Assembly: GCA_021292105.1 (NCBI GenBank)
Contig: CM037871.1
Coordinates: forward strand, 36,013,854-36,077,853
Length of the DNA: 64,000 bases
Direction of reading: 5' to 3'
From: Anadara kagoshimensis
Taxonomy: Eukaryota > Mollusca > Bivalvia > Arcoida > Arcidae
A program made the translations under genes and the position numbers. Shown here piece by piece: positions 1 to 9,756 of this stretch. Position 1 is the first letter of the stretch. The number at the start of each line of letters is the position of its first letter. Under the pieces are notes generated by a model, which saw only the letters and a list, made by a program, of their open reading frames with translations, ran no database searches and was not told the DNA's origin.

Positions 1-56
1 AAGGGGGGGTTGCAACCCCCGCAACCCCTCCCCTAAATCCGCCACTGGATCCTACT
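1..56 (-). repeat. Fragment of dispersed GTGGCGGAT repeat
   Basis: Read on the minus strand, the first bases carry a GTGGCGGATTTAGG-like start followed by G-rich sequence. The same start occurs at about 41154 (GTGGCGGATCCAGG), also followed by a G-rich stretch. It is probably one end of a dispersed element cut by the window edge. No coding content is seen. Confidence 0.4.
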
Positions 57-1827
57 GAGGAAACCACCGCTCACCGCTCACGCCCAATCACTTGCTTGCC
101 TGCTTCGATCGTCGTTCGACTAGAAATGTGCTGACATTTTATTTATGCGTATATGTGTAAGCCTGGTCCACGCAACTGGGTTCGGGAGCATTTTCCTCCT
201 GAAAATTTTGAAATAAAATTTTTGGCTGGGTATGGGCATTTAGCCATGAACTCGCATACATTCAATAACAACAGAAATAAATGTACATGTACACGTCTTA
301 TCATCTGAGCTAGGCGAAAATATTGGCTTATCACTAATAGATTGAAAGCGAAACGAAATCTTTTAGATGTGCAAAAAAAAACTTTTTGCTGGATTTTGCT
401 CCTTTTTTTCATGTCTACAGTTTACAATTACAGAAAGACATTTGTATCATTGTAAACGAAATTTAGGACAGAATGACAAATGACATAATTATTGGAGTAG
501 TTTTTTTATCAATAAAATATGTGCAAGCACAGGATTATTGGCTTATATGCACGCTACGCCACTGACACGGTCTAGTTTTTTTGCAGGTATTGCATGTAAC
601 TTGTTGGTGGAGATAGCTTGCCCAGCCACTTGATCGTCTGCTCTGCCTGCTGTTGATCTAGAAGCGTGTCGCATAAATGCACGCATATAAAAATGTCTTG
701 TCTTTATGTAAATACATGTAATATGTATAATGAAAGTATTTGTTTGCGTAATTATGCAGTTAAATTTATTGTTTATATTCTGTCACGGTTTATAATTTTC
801 TTATCGCGACATTGTAATCTGTTTAATATATGATGAGTTTCAAAACTTTTAGCCTTGCTTTGAGATTGTGGTTTAGACATGGATTAGTATGCTTGTTTTT
901 TTATTTGTAATAAAAACCTTAAGCAATCAACAGAATATGTATATAAATAAGAGTTACTAGGCATTCTTTCCATTAAAAACCAAATTTTCCCATTTTGATG
1001 ATATTGTCCAAGTAATCAAAAACAAACATACTTACTCATGTCTAAATCACTGTTAAGAAATTTTTCTTTTCTTTTTGACGATCTAATAAAACCTATAATA
1101 ACCCAAAGAACTGACGTATGGTTATCTGTGACTATAATATTTATTTATGAAATCTCCACAACTAGCCAATTAGTGAAATTAAATCATAAAATATTAAAGC
1201 CTGATGTTTTGAAAGTACGAAGACAATCCTCAGTCAAATTTAGCACGCAGAACCGAATGCAAATGCTAGTAGATTTTATTTTACTTCTGACCACGCAGTC
1301 AGGCACTTGTTTTCATGTTTAAATTTTTTATTCAACTCACAAAAAAGATATATAGATGGTAACAGACATTGCGCATATAATACAGACAAATGGCTATACA
1401 TATAATTAATTTCCCTGGTTTGCTGTCCTTTGTAATAATCCCAAACGGAAATAAATATATCCACATACAAAAAATACCACAGCCGGAGAGATAGAAGGAT
1501 GTTAGTTGCGAAATGGATGTAAAGTTAGGTCATGTTCTGTTCTTTAGTTCTACCGAGTAGGTTCATAGCGTTTGATTGTTTTTTTTACTGTCCGTTTCCA
1601 GATAAACTTGCTGATAATTGCACCGTTGTAAACAAACTGATGAATGTACGGGAGTAAATTATATTGATCGAGGAAAAGTAAAATATTACTGGAAAATCCA
1701 CCATGTTTATAGTTTAGATTGAGGTTACATTGAAAAAGTCTACATATGAAAATATATTTTGAGAGTCCCGCGTTCTGGACGTGTTCTGCATTAACAAAAA
1801 CTGTACAAGACATTTGCAAACATACTT
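57..1827. other. Gene-free AT-rich stretch
   Basis: No ORF here has recognisable protein similarity. The 94-codon frame on the + strand at 1038-1322 and the short minus-strand frames have no domain, signal or family motif that I recognise, and look like chance openings in AT-rich DNA. No tRNA-like or inverted structure stood out. Confidence 0.4.
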
Positions 1828-2943
1828 TTACTGCATTGGTAATATGACATTTCGTCTTCTCAAAAAAGCATATAACAGATTTGTGAACCGTATTCGATAC
1901 TCCGAACTAGATTTAATAAACAAAAGACAATTGAAACAAGAATACGAAAAATCGGCTAGTCTTGCTGCACATAATGTTAACACATTATAATCGGTTAACC
2001 CGAAGTTTTTCATATTATGCATCACCAGCATACTCATGACTATCACGTTACAAACCAGGAACAGAACACACATTTTACATATGACCATTGTCAGTTTTTT
2101 TTCTTTTATCAATAAACGATTGCATGTTGGGAAAATCTTTCTGATGAGCATTTTGAGTTTGATAATTACGAGTAACGTGCTTACTGCAACCAACACAAGT
2201 GATACCAACATCACCGACAAGTAGATTATACCACTAACCTCTTTTGAGAGGAAAAATGGCATAAAAAGCAAGTTCATCAAAATGGTACTCACATAGGTGA
2301 TTTGTACGAGTCTTAATCCAAATTTTGGTGTCCAAATAGTTCGAAAATCAATGGGTTTAAACACAGCAAAAATTCTCTCAGTGACACAGATGGATGACAT
2401 TATTCTTGAGATAAGTACTGGAACATTAAGATATGGTAAAAAATAAGACAAAACGTCGAACCCGACGAGTATAGCTGGGTCCAGTTTATAGATCACCATT
2501 AACGTATATCCACAAACAATAGCTAGTAAGTCAGCTACAGTTAGTCCCATCACGATGTAAATGGTGGAAGTTTTCGGTTTATACGTATATAATACTATCA
2601 ATGTTACTATGTTAACGACAATACCAAATAAAGCTAGAGAAGGCAAGATTATGAAGACTATGACTCCAGAAATAGTGCCAATCCAATCCACTCCAACAAT
2701 GCTGGTTACATTGGTATTGGGAATGTTCATGTCTGTATTACACAGTACATTTACTGTAGTAATTGTAGAAATATTCATAATAACCGATTGTAATAAATCT
2801 GAAACTTCGAATAATATATCTAGGTATGTCTCGCTCAATACCTGTTGGCTGCTGTAAGGATATGCTGCACATGTATACATGATTAGCAGTTCACATGTTC
2901 TATTACAAGCAATCAGCACTGACACGCCCACTTGACCTCTCAT
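1828..2943 (-). CDS. Intronless class A (rhodopsin-like) G protein-coupled receptor
   Basis: A 371-codon frame with seven hydrophobic segments. TM1 (about 93-118) contains the conserved Asn in GIVVN (residue 111). TM2 has the LxxxD pattern in LTVADLLA (Asp 138). The DRY position at the end of TM3 reads ERI (189-191), followed by a KP turn. The TM7 NPxxY position reads NCLLF. These point to a divergent rhodopsin-family receptor at the plasma membrane; ligand and G protein cannot be inferred. Single-exon divergent receptors of this kind are common in molluscs, often as chemosensory or peptide receptors. The first Met is doubtful: the codons around it lie in DNA that matches a MITE arm near 37840. 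Met 56 (about 2778), followed by NIS and NVT glycosylation sequons, is a better start and leaves a normal short extracellular N-terminus of about 35 residues. No frameshift is seen. I do not recognise the exact subfamily. Confidence 0.75.
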   Translation of the reverse strand: MRGQVGVSVLIACNRTCELLIMYTCAAYPYSSQQVLSETYLDILFEVSDLLQSVIMNISTITTVNVLCNTDMNIPNTNVTSIVGVDWIGTISGVIVFIILPSLALFGIVVNIVTLIVLYTYKPKTSTIYIVMGLTVADLLAIVCGYTLMVIYKLDPAILVGFDVLSYFLPYLNVPVLISRIMSSICVTERIFAVFKPIDFRTIWTPKFGLRLVQITYVSTILMNLLFMPFFLSKEVSGIIYLSVMLVSLVLVAVSTLLVIIKLKMLIRKIFPTCNRLLIKEKKLTMVICKMCVLFLVCNVIVMSMLVMHNMKNFGLTDYNVLTLCAARLADFSYSCFNCLLFIKSSSEYRIRFTNLLYAFLRRRNVILPMQ

Positions 2944-2947
2944 TAGG
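2917..2947. repeat. Solo MITE-B arm overlapping receptor ORF start
   Basis: Thirty-one bases match the left arm of the MITE at 37840-37870 at 27 positions, including the shared stretch CTTGACCTCTCATTAGG. The first ATG of the receptor frame lies inside it, so the N-terminal dozen codons are probably transposon-derived or untranslated. Confidence 0.55.
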
Positions 2948-2973
2948 AATACAGTCTTGATTTTATTTATTGG

Positions 2974-2999
2974 TATTTTATTTATTTATTTATTTATTT
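2974..2999. repeat. (TTTA)n microsatellite
   Basis: A short TTTA tandem run just upstream of the receptor ORF on the minus strand. Confidence 0.8.
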
Positions 3000-3059
3000 T
3001 TCCTGTATAGTCTCTATATGTAGACGGTGTTTAAGTGTCATCAGACTAACACTGAGAAA

Positions 3060-3735
3060 GCCAGTGTTTGGGAATTGGAAGAACTCGCTAGGAGCTAGGT
3101 CGGGCATATAACAATTCATACCCGTTTCGCTCTACAACATCTATTGCAACTTTGCAAGTGTGGACTCTCGCGTTGTCCTGTTGCAGCAAAACACCTTTAG
3201 TAGACAGTTTACTTTGAAAATTTTCACTGATGATGGTTCTCGGCAGCTGGTCTAGCAAGTTTTCATAGTACACTCCAGTTATTGTACTTCTCTTGGGTAA
3301 AAAGCTCAATATAATACCACCTTTTGCGTCCCAAAACACCGAGGCCATCACCTTGCCATTTTGAACTTCTCTGGACTCAGAGACCCAGGCCCTATCCACT
3401 TACGACTTTGAGTTTATTTTCTGGCTCATAATAAAGTATCCAAGTCTCATATACAGTCGTCAGGCACAAGACAAGCTTACCCTTTGACCTAAAATGTTTC
3501 AACAAGGCGCTGCATACTGATGCTCTGGTTGTCATTTCCTCACCACTAATAAATTTTGGGGACCAACGGGCTGTTAACTGTGAAACGATCATGTATGATT
3601 GTTAAAACGCCACCATGTGAAATAACTGCGCTATTTCTTCCGCCTGAATTCGCCTATTAGAGTACACCAAATCCCGAACTTTGAAACAATGTCTTCGTCG
3701 CAGACATCCAGTTGGCATCCAGACCTGGCTTCATC
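3060..3735 (-). mobile_element. Decayed mariner transposase relic A
   Basis: Minus-strand fragments match mariner-family transposases (DDE/D superfamily, cut-and-paste at TA). In order they give a helix-turn-helix-like part (RRIQAEEIAQLFHMV, 3640-3600 area), a TARWSPKF segment, the first catalytic block, KVMASVFWDAKG, and LLQQDNARVH with the second Asp. In the first block the usual DETW reads YETW, so the first catalytic Asp is lost. The last block (PDLAPS) lies in a shifted frame and its Asp is replaced by Glu. In-frame stops and frameshifts separate the pieces, so it is a pseudogene. It differs in sequence from the second mariner at 13.4-14.5 kb, so at least two mariner lineages invaded. 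Confidence 0.8.
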
Positions 3736-3760
3736 TTCTAAAGACGTTCCACCGCGTTTA

Positions 3761-3780
3761 CCCCCCCCCCCCCCCCCCCC
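3761..3780. repeat. Poly-C tract
   Basis: A homopolymer of about 20 C lies just 5' of the mariner relic (minus-strand sense). Its length is likely to be imprecise in the assembly. Confidence 0.8.
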
Positions 3781-4185
3781 GAATTTAACCCGAGCATAAG
3801 ATGATGCAGAAGACCCACGAACATCGGCTAACTTTGCCTAGTTTTTCCTTGCCTGTTTTACCTTTCAAATACAAGTAGCGAATTACAGCACGGTACTTAC
3901 TTTAGAAGAAAAGCATGCCTTCGCAATCAATATCTTCTTAAAGAATGGCTCGATACTTGTACAATTTTGAAACGAAGCACGGAAATCATGGCCGTGTCGG
4001 ACAATCGGAAATAGGATAGGCTGGTTACTCGTATGTACTGAAAATCGGAGGGGAAGACGCGAATATAAAACTTTCGCGATTATTTTATTTTGATGTAATT
4101 TACTTGCATTTGAACGGACCATCGTCCGACGCAAAAATAAAGATACGCGGTAGCTTTTTGTTCTCCATCATAGAATAGTGCATCA

Positions 4186-4415
4186 AGTTTGACCTGACCG
4201 CTTTCGTTTTGACCATAAATATTCAAATTAGATTGGGTTTAATAGACTGTGTGGTTTAGGCAAGGCAAACGTTTCATTGCCATACTGAACACCCGGTAAC
4301 CATTATTACTATCATCTACCCGTATATATCAACTTTATATAGCCCCTAAACAACACAATGGATGTCTGTTTGAATATTCAAATTGAAGGTCAAACGGCCA
4401 GGTTAAATTTGCGGC
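4186..4415. mobile_element. MITE-B copy (degenerate)
   Basis: The left arm around 4186-4240 (TTTGACCTGACCG, AAATATTCAAATTAG) and the right arm around 4366-4415 (TTTGAATATTCAAATTGAAG, then GGTCAAACGGCCAGGTTAAA) are imperfect inverted copies. They match the GACCTGTCC/GGACAGGTC arms at 21.8-22.0 kb and 37.8-38.1 kb. No ORF lies inside, so this is a non-autonomous inverted-repeat element. Confidence 0.5.
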
Positions 4416-4458
4416 ACCATGCCTGTTTACCTGATTGACTTTTAACGTTTATTTCAGC

Positions 4459-4463
<5 letters not shown>

Positions 4464-4519
<56 letters not shown>
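4464..4519. repeat. (AT)n microsatellite
   Basis: About 28 uninterrupted AT units. Confidence 0.95.
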
Positions 4520-4521
<2 letters not shown>

Positions 4522-5775
4522 GGTAATTATATTTTGTTATGCTCAAGATAAAAAAAACCAAACATACCAAACCAAGTACAAATCACAAAACTAAAGCAAA
4601 ATAAAATCTTTAATTGAAACTGGCAAATTAAGTTAAACGCGTGAATTTTCATCAGGGAAGTGAGGCCGGGTGTTCAAGAAAGGTAAGCACCTCCTGTTTA
4701 GCTAGCTACACCCGCCACGTTTAAAATCGATATTGAAAATGAAATAAAGGAACGAAAATAATAACATTTGCTTCAGAAACGTGAATAAAAAATAATTAGC
4801 CAGGCCTTAGCCTTACTGAACTTAAATGTTCTTAATGAATAATGGTATATTTATCAGCCCTACCAAAGTTTAAACATCGGTGACTCTGCTCTTGTTACCC
4901 ATTATGATTTTCTTCAAGCATAATTATATCGGTCCAGGTTAACCATTAATAACATGTTAGATTATAATTCTTCAGTTAGAATGTTTGGTCTTGATAATTA
5001 GCTCAAATCACCATATAGCCACCTGAGCTTACTGTATGATGCGTTCGAAGACATAAACAATGACAATATAATATTTAAGACTAGGTTGTTGCCAACTTTG
5101 GATAATCAATTTAGTATGTATCCATGGTGAGCATTTTGTGGGATTGGAAAATTACATCTGCACGTACATCTGCACGTAAAAGAAAATTATACTGATTTTC
5201 AGGATAAAACGGTTAATTAATGTCTAATTTCTTTGTCTTTCTTTTCGTGTCACGACAAATTACAAATCCCATAATTATTAATCAGAGTACTATAGAAATT
5301 GGTGATGGAATATATCTCTTTCTCTTCCTCTCTTGACTTTCTGTGTGCTCTCTTTCTCTCTCTCTCTCTCCTGTATAATTATCCACAAGTGTGAAAAAGC
5401 AGAAAACTGTAATTAATTTTAAGAAAATGTATGTACGTATCTTGTATATTATTTTTAAATTCGATCGTCTTTTCGTTGTTCTGACTATTGTCAAGTAAAA
5501 CTTGTTAACAACAATTGCTACTTTATTTTCATAATACATGTACATGTAAAATCTCCGTCTATATTTTTATTCTTTGTTTCCAATATGTATTTGTTTGTCT
5601 TACATCATTGTCTTATTTAGCTGTTTCAAACTAAAACTTCCATGTTACAGGCCCTTTTCACAGCCTCGGTGAATATTTAATTTTTGGGGTTGATAAATCC
5701 TTATGTCTACCTCATCGAGTGGTAAAAATAATTACAAATTTGCAATATCATTTCTAGATGGATAAAAAGATAATA
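4520..5775. other. Gene-free stretch
   Basis: AT-rich DNA with no ORF of recognisable similarity. It includes a short CT-rich microsatellite at about 5343-5370. Nothing else was supported. Confidence 0.4.
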
Positions 5776-5919
5776 CAGTCAAACCTGTCTATAAAGGCCA
5801 CCACAGGGAACCAGTAAAAGTGGCCTTTATGGGCAGGTGGCCCTTATATACAAGTTCAAATAATGTGAATAAAAACAATTGGGATACAATTCTACTGGCC
5901 TTTAAGGTAGGTTGGACTG
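5776..5919 (+). mobile_element. MITE-A (CAGTCAAACCTG ends, TA flanks)
   Basis: Begins CAGTCAAACCTGTCTATAAA and ends GGTAGGTTGGACTG, with a TA dinucleotide on each side as in Tc1/mariner/pogo insertions. The interior carries the signature 'GGAACCAGTAAAAGTGG' and 'ATACAATTCTACTGGCC', shared with copies at 20.1, 23.9, 49.4 and 60.3 kb. It is too short to encode transposase, so it is non-autonomous. Confidence 0.8.
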
Positions 5920-6360
5920 TAACTGATGAAAAAGACTATAAAATTGAGGCCCATATGATTAACAAGCACTTTCTAAGAATAACATATCATTTAATCTGCA
6001 AACCCTTCATGAATTGGAAATTATCCCTGGTAAAAAAAATCTAATTTATGTTGGTACATGCGTCAGTATTTTACAGAGGTTTATTTATAAAAAAAATTTG
6101 CGTAACATTTGACGTAAAAAGAACCATCAAGTGCATAGTGTGGAAACTGAAGTTCTGTAAACTTGTAGCGATTGTGTATCTAATTAAATAGATTATTATT
6201 CTTAGAAAGTGCTTGTAAATCATATATGGGACTCAATTTGCAATAATATAACCTTTTTCGTCAGTTTTCATCCTTTTATACTGTTTTCTGAAGCGAGAAA
6301 CGAATGAAAAGTAATATGTCTGAAAAGGTTGGCGAGTACTTTTTGATCAGTATTAAACAC

Positions 6361-6361
6361 A

Positions 6362-6392
<31 letters not shown>
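6361..6392. repeat. (AC)n microsatellite
   Basis: A CA/AC run immediately left of the 6446-6627 palindrome. Confidence 0.9.
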
Positions 6393-6393
<1 letters not shown>

Positions 6394-6445
6394 CATATAT
6401 ATTTCAAATAATAAAAAAGTCTTGCACAAGGTAAGTATATAATCC

Positions 6446-6627
6446 AAAAAATTAAAAGACTTCACTAGAGTTTAAAAAAATATGTATCACTTCATTTTAC
6501 TCAACTAGTTTCATTGACATTCATCAGGAGTATGGTATGATACTCCTGATGAATGTCAATGAAACTAGTTGAGTAAAATGAAGTGATACATATTTTTTTA
6601 AACTCTAGTGAAGTCTTTTAATTTTTT
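6446..6627. repeat. Perfect 88-bp inverted repeat with 6-bp spacer
   Basis: Arms 6446-6533 and 6540-6627 are exact reverse complements as far as I could check base by base, separated by GGTATG. Such identity means a very recent inverted duplication, or a foldback artefact of library or assembly. It is bordered by (AC)n on the left and (AT)n on the right, both fragile, hairpin-prone sequences. Confidence 0.9.
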
Positions 6628-6628
6628 A

Positions 6629-6630
<2 letters not shown>

Positions 6631-6677
<47 letters not shown>
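6631..6677. repeat. (AT)n microsatellite
   Basis: A TA/AT run directly right of the palindrome. Confidence 0.9.
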
Positions 6678-6679
<2 letters not shown>

Positions 6680-8024
6680 GAACAAACTTTTATGGGAAAA
6701 CAATTAAAATGGAAATTGTTTAACATTTAAAGAAATCAATATCATATATATCTGCATTTATTTGACAATTTGACATTTTACATTTTACTTGAACACGAGA
6801 TAAAAAAACAAAATACCTCGACTGGTTGTGGAAAACGTGTAAATTCTTCAATGTGTTGCATTTTTTATTGAAACAAACGATACTCAAGGTATGTAGCAAC
6901 CCACTTTGAAAAAATTACGCACATAATGGCACATATTTATTAAGAAGACATCACGCTCATTTAAATGGTTATCGCTGAAAATAAGATTTTTCTTTGCACC
7001 TTGGAAATTGTTTACTATACAGGTAGCTTGAATCATACTGCACAAGTAGTATGACAAATCATACCCCCCAATAAGTCAAAAATCAAAATGGGGGTTTCCG
7101 TGGTCTGGTTAGACGGGCTACTGTACAGGTAACACAAAAATAACAGTAATTTCTCTGTCCAGGTACTTCAAAATTATAACAACATAATTCAAATGAATGT
7201 TTATTTTATTATTTATTGTAGTTTTTGCAATTATTTTTTGAATAGTTTAATATTGATTAATTTTTTTAATTCCAGACGCTAAAAGAGCATAGAAACACTT
7301 TGACCAATTGTTTACACTGCGAAAATAAAACATAAAATTTTGCTGAGATTGCCCACCATTGCATAATATTCCACAAGCTCTACAAGTAGATTGTTCGCTC
7401 CGTATGCTGGTATGTTGGAGGCTTAGTCCGTAGGGTAGGTGGGCCCACCGTGCACCCTAGGATCCTCCGACACCACTTTTTTGGTACCGTAAGGTATCTA
7501 GCAATGGATTCAGGATGTTCCCCAGAAATAAATTGGGCCCTACTACATCCAAAACTTTTATACTCATCCATATTTAAGGGTACTAGATAGCTCTATTCGG
7601 GTTAGGGGGCGTTTAAATTATGTTTGTTTTCAATGATAAATATAGATCATATTTGGTATTATTGTAAAAGTAACATGTTCAGCTTTTATAAAATACAAAG
7701 TTGGTTGGTGTAGCTGCTAATATTACGTAACCATTACGCCATAAACTCAATTTTTGGGAAAAACTGTTATAGAATCGTGTCAAATTATGCTTTATAAAAT
7801 TAATTCTGTACAACATAATAAAACACATTAACACCATATGCTTTTCGTTTGCTTTATGAATTGCAATTATAAATGAGCATAACTCTCACCTTCAAGAACA
7901 GACGCCACTCCGTTAAGAAACATATTAAGATTAAGATTAAGATGGTTCGCCATTTAACAATGTTATAAAAATTTGATTTAAATTACAAATATAAATACAT
8001 TGAAAATGTATTGTATGAAAATAG
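6678..8024. other. Gene-free stretch
   Basis: AT-rich, with no ORF of recognisable similarity. A short CCCCCCAATAAG / GGGGGTT inverted motif around 7063-7096 may belong to a dispersed repeat. Nothing further was supported. Confidence 0.35.
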
Positions 8025-8759
8025 CTAAAATGTTCTATCAAAAACAAACATACAAATCCATGTCCGATTCAGAATCCAGAAGCAAAGTAAAACTTTTGGA
8101 AATGACAGATTATCTAGACATGTGAACTTCCGGCAGAGAAGTGAGATCGTGTGCCCCGGAAGGGTAGACATCAAACTTATTAACAATACTATGGTGACGA
8201 GTCTGACGACCATAAAACTTTTTAGGGCTTTGATAAGCCTTGGCTTACAATATCCCTGGGTCAACATTTTTTGCAAGCAGCCTGCTTCGTTGCACAAAGT
8301 CCTCGTAGTGGGAACAGTCTCTACCACAGCGTTAATTAATTGGGAAACCAAAAACACCATAAGCAGAAGAAGCATGTATATTGCTGCATATAAAGGAAAG
8401 TTGACAATAGAAAAAAAGAAGTCATCACGTTTGTTATAAAGTTTCAAATGTAGCCTTTCGTGGGCTTCATAATTGAGGTACAAGTCTAAATATGAAGCAT
8501 AACTTGAGGTATCAGTCGTATTTTTTATTTCACGCTCCAAAGGATAGATGGCATTAACGTACATGTAGTCTCTAAATTTAGGATTGTTAAGAAACAGAAC
8601 GTCATTTATATATGGGCCAGCGGCTGACAAAAGGGTCCTTAGGACAATTCTGACCAAAATTGTGTTTTTTGCATTTTTGTATATTTTAACATATGCATAT
8701 GAAAAAACAAAAAGAGAAAATTGTCTACTGCATTCCAAATTTATTCTACAGCCAGTCAA
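8025..8759 (-). mobile_element. Reverse-transcriptase retroelement relic, C-terminal part
   Basis: The 244-codon minus-strand frame looks like a membrane protein at first sight, but aligns by eye to a retroelement RT family common in invertebrate genomes (Penelope-like type is my best guess). Recognisable blocks are YINDVLFLNN (usual form YIDDVLSLNN, the RT catalytic box), IYPLEREIKNTTDTSSYASY, LDLYLNYE, LKLYNKRDDFFFSIVNFP and VSQLI. The catalytic YIDD is changed to YIND, so the enzyme is dead. After KALKSF the expected KKFYGR block continues in a neighbouring frame, so the final 50-odd codons are a frameshift product. A partner fragment with the upstream RT box (GIPMGTNC) lies at 13.1-13.3 kb, and a second copy of this region lies near 55.0 kb. 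Confidence 0.7.
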
Positions 8760-9752
8760 AGTTAGACCTCTTCTGGCATTTTTCAGAAAATAAATACTTA
8801 TTTCTTAACATGTATAAATTGTATTTTATGGAAATTGGCTCAATTTTGTATGAACTTCAAATATATAAAAATAATTCTACCTTTAAAGGTTTCCTGTTTA
8901 ATGTTTGATGAACATGTCAATTGATGCATTTTTTTAAAAAAAAGTAAAGAAAAAACAAACAACAATATATCTGTAATATCAATTTGTTGCCATGGCAACA
9001 TACCTTTATCATACATGGTTGCAGTTAACATAAATACAATTACAGCAAAGATAGAGGTCAAATGATCAATGATACAACTCTAACCTACCAAACTTATGTT
9101 GACACTTAATAGTAGAGAATACTTATCAAAGTAAAGATAATCAATTCACAATATGGTTACCATGGTAACACCCTTTAGTTGCAAAGACAATATATACATT
9201 TTTCACAGTTTTCTGCATTTAACAGATAAATAACATCATCATATTAAAGTTTACTGTATTTGACAAACAACCATTGCACCACCAAATTAAATATGTTAAT
9301 GGTATTTAAATAACAGTTAAAATTGTCAACATTGTTGCCATGACATTAGAATTTTAAAACTGGTTTTCAGGATAGTCTAAAACAGTCTTGTTAAATCAAA
9401 TAATTAATGTACTTGAGCATAGCAACTGTTGTTCATTCTTCAGCCACATTAGACTCTGGCTGACGAGCAGATGGCAAAGGACATAGCATATCTTTCTTTG
9501 GATCTTTGACATAGGTTCTGATGTTGCGGTATAATTACCAGACCCTGTTAGATGATAGCCCCCCCCCCCCCCCCCCTGCCCTACTTCCTGACTGTTAGGC
9601 AATTCAGATGGAATGGTTTTTCCTCTTTTTAATATGGTGACCGACTTTTCCACACATTGGGCTGATGTTTTCACTTTAACAATTCCTGAAACAGAAAAAT
9701 GCACAACCATTAACTGCAGGCCAGTTGTTGTTAGACACTGCTGACATATTTA
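8760..9752. other. Gene-free stretch
   Basis: AT-rich DNA without recognisable genes. A poly-C run of about 18 at 9560-9577 is the only notable simple repeat. Confidence 0.4.
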
Positions 9753-9756
9753 AACC

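Noticed and set aside
8025-8759. A novel multi-pass membrane protein
   Set aside because: Blocks LNN, IYPLERE, SYLDL and LKLYNKRDDFFFSIVNFP match a retroelement RT family, and homologous decayed copies exist in the window.
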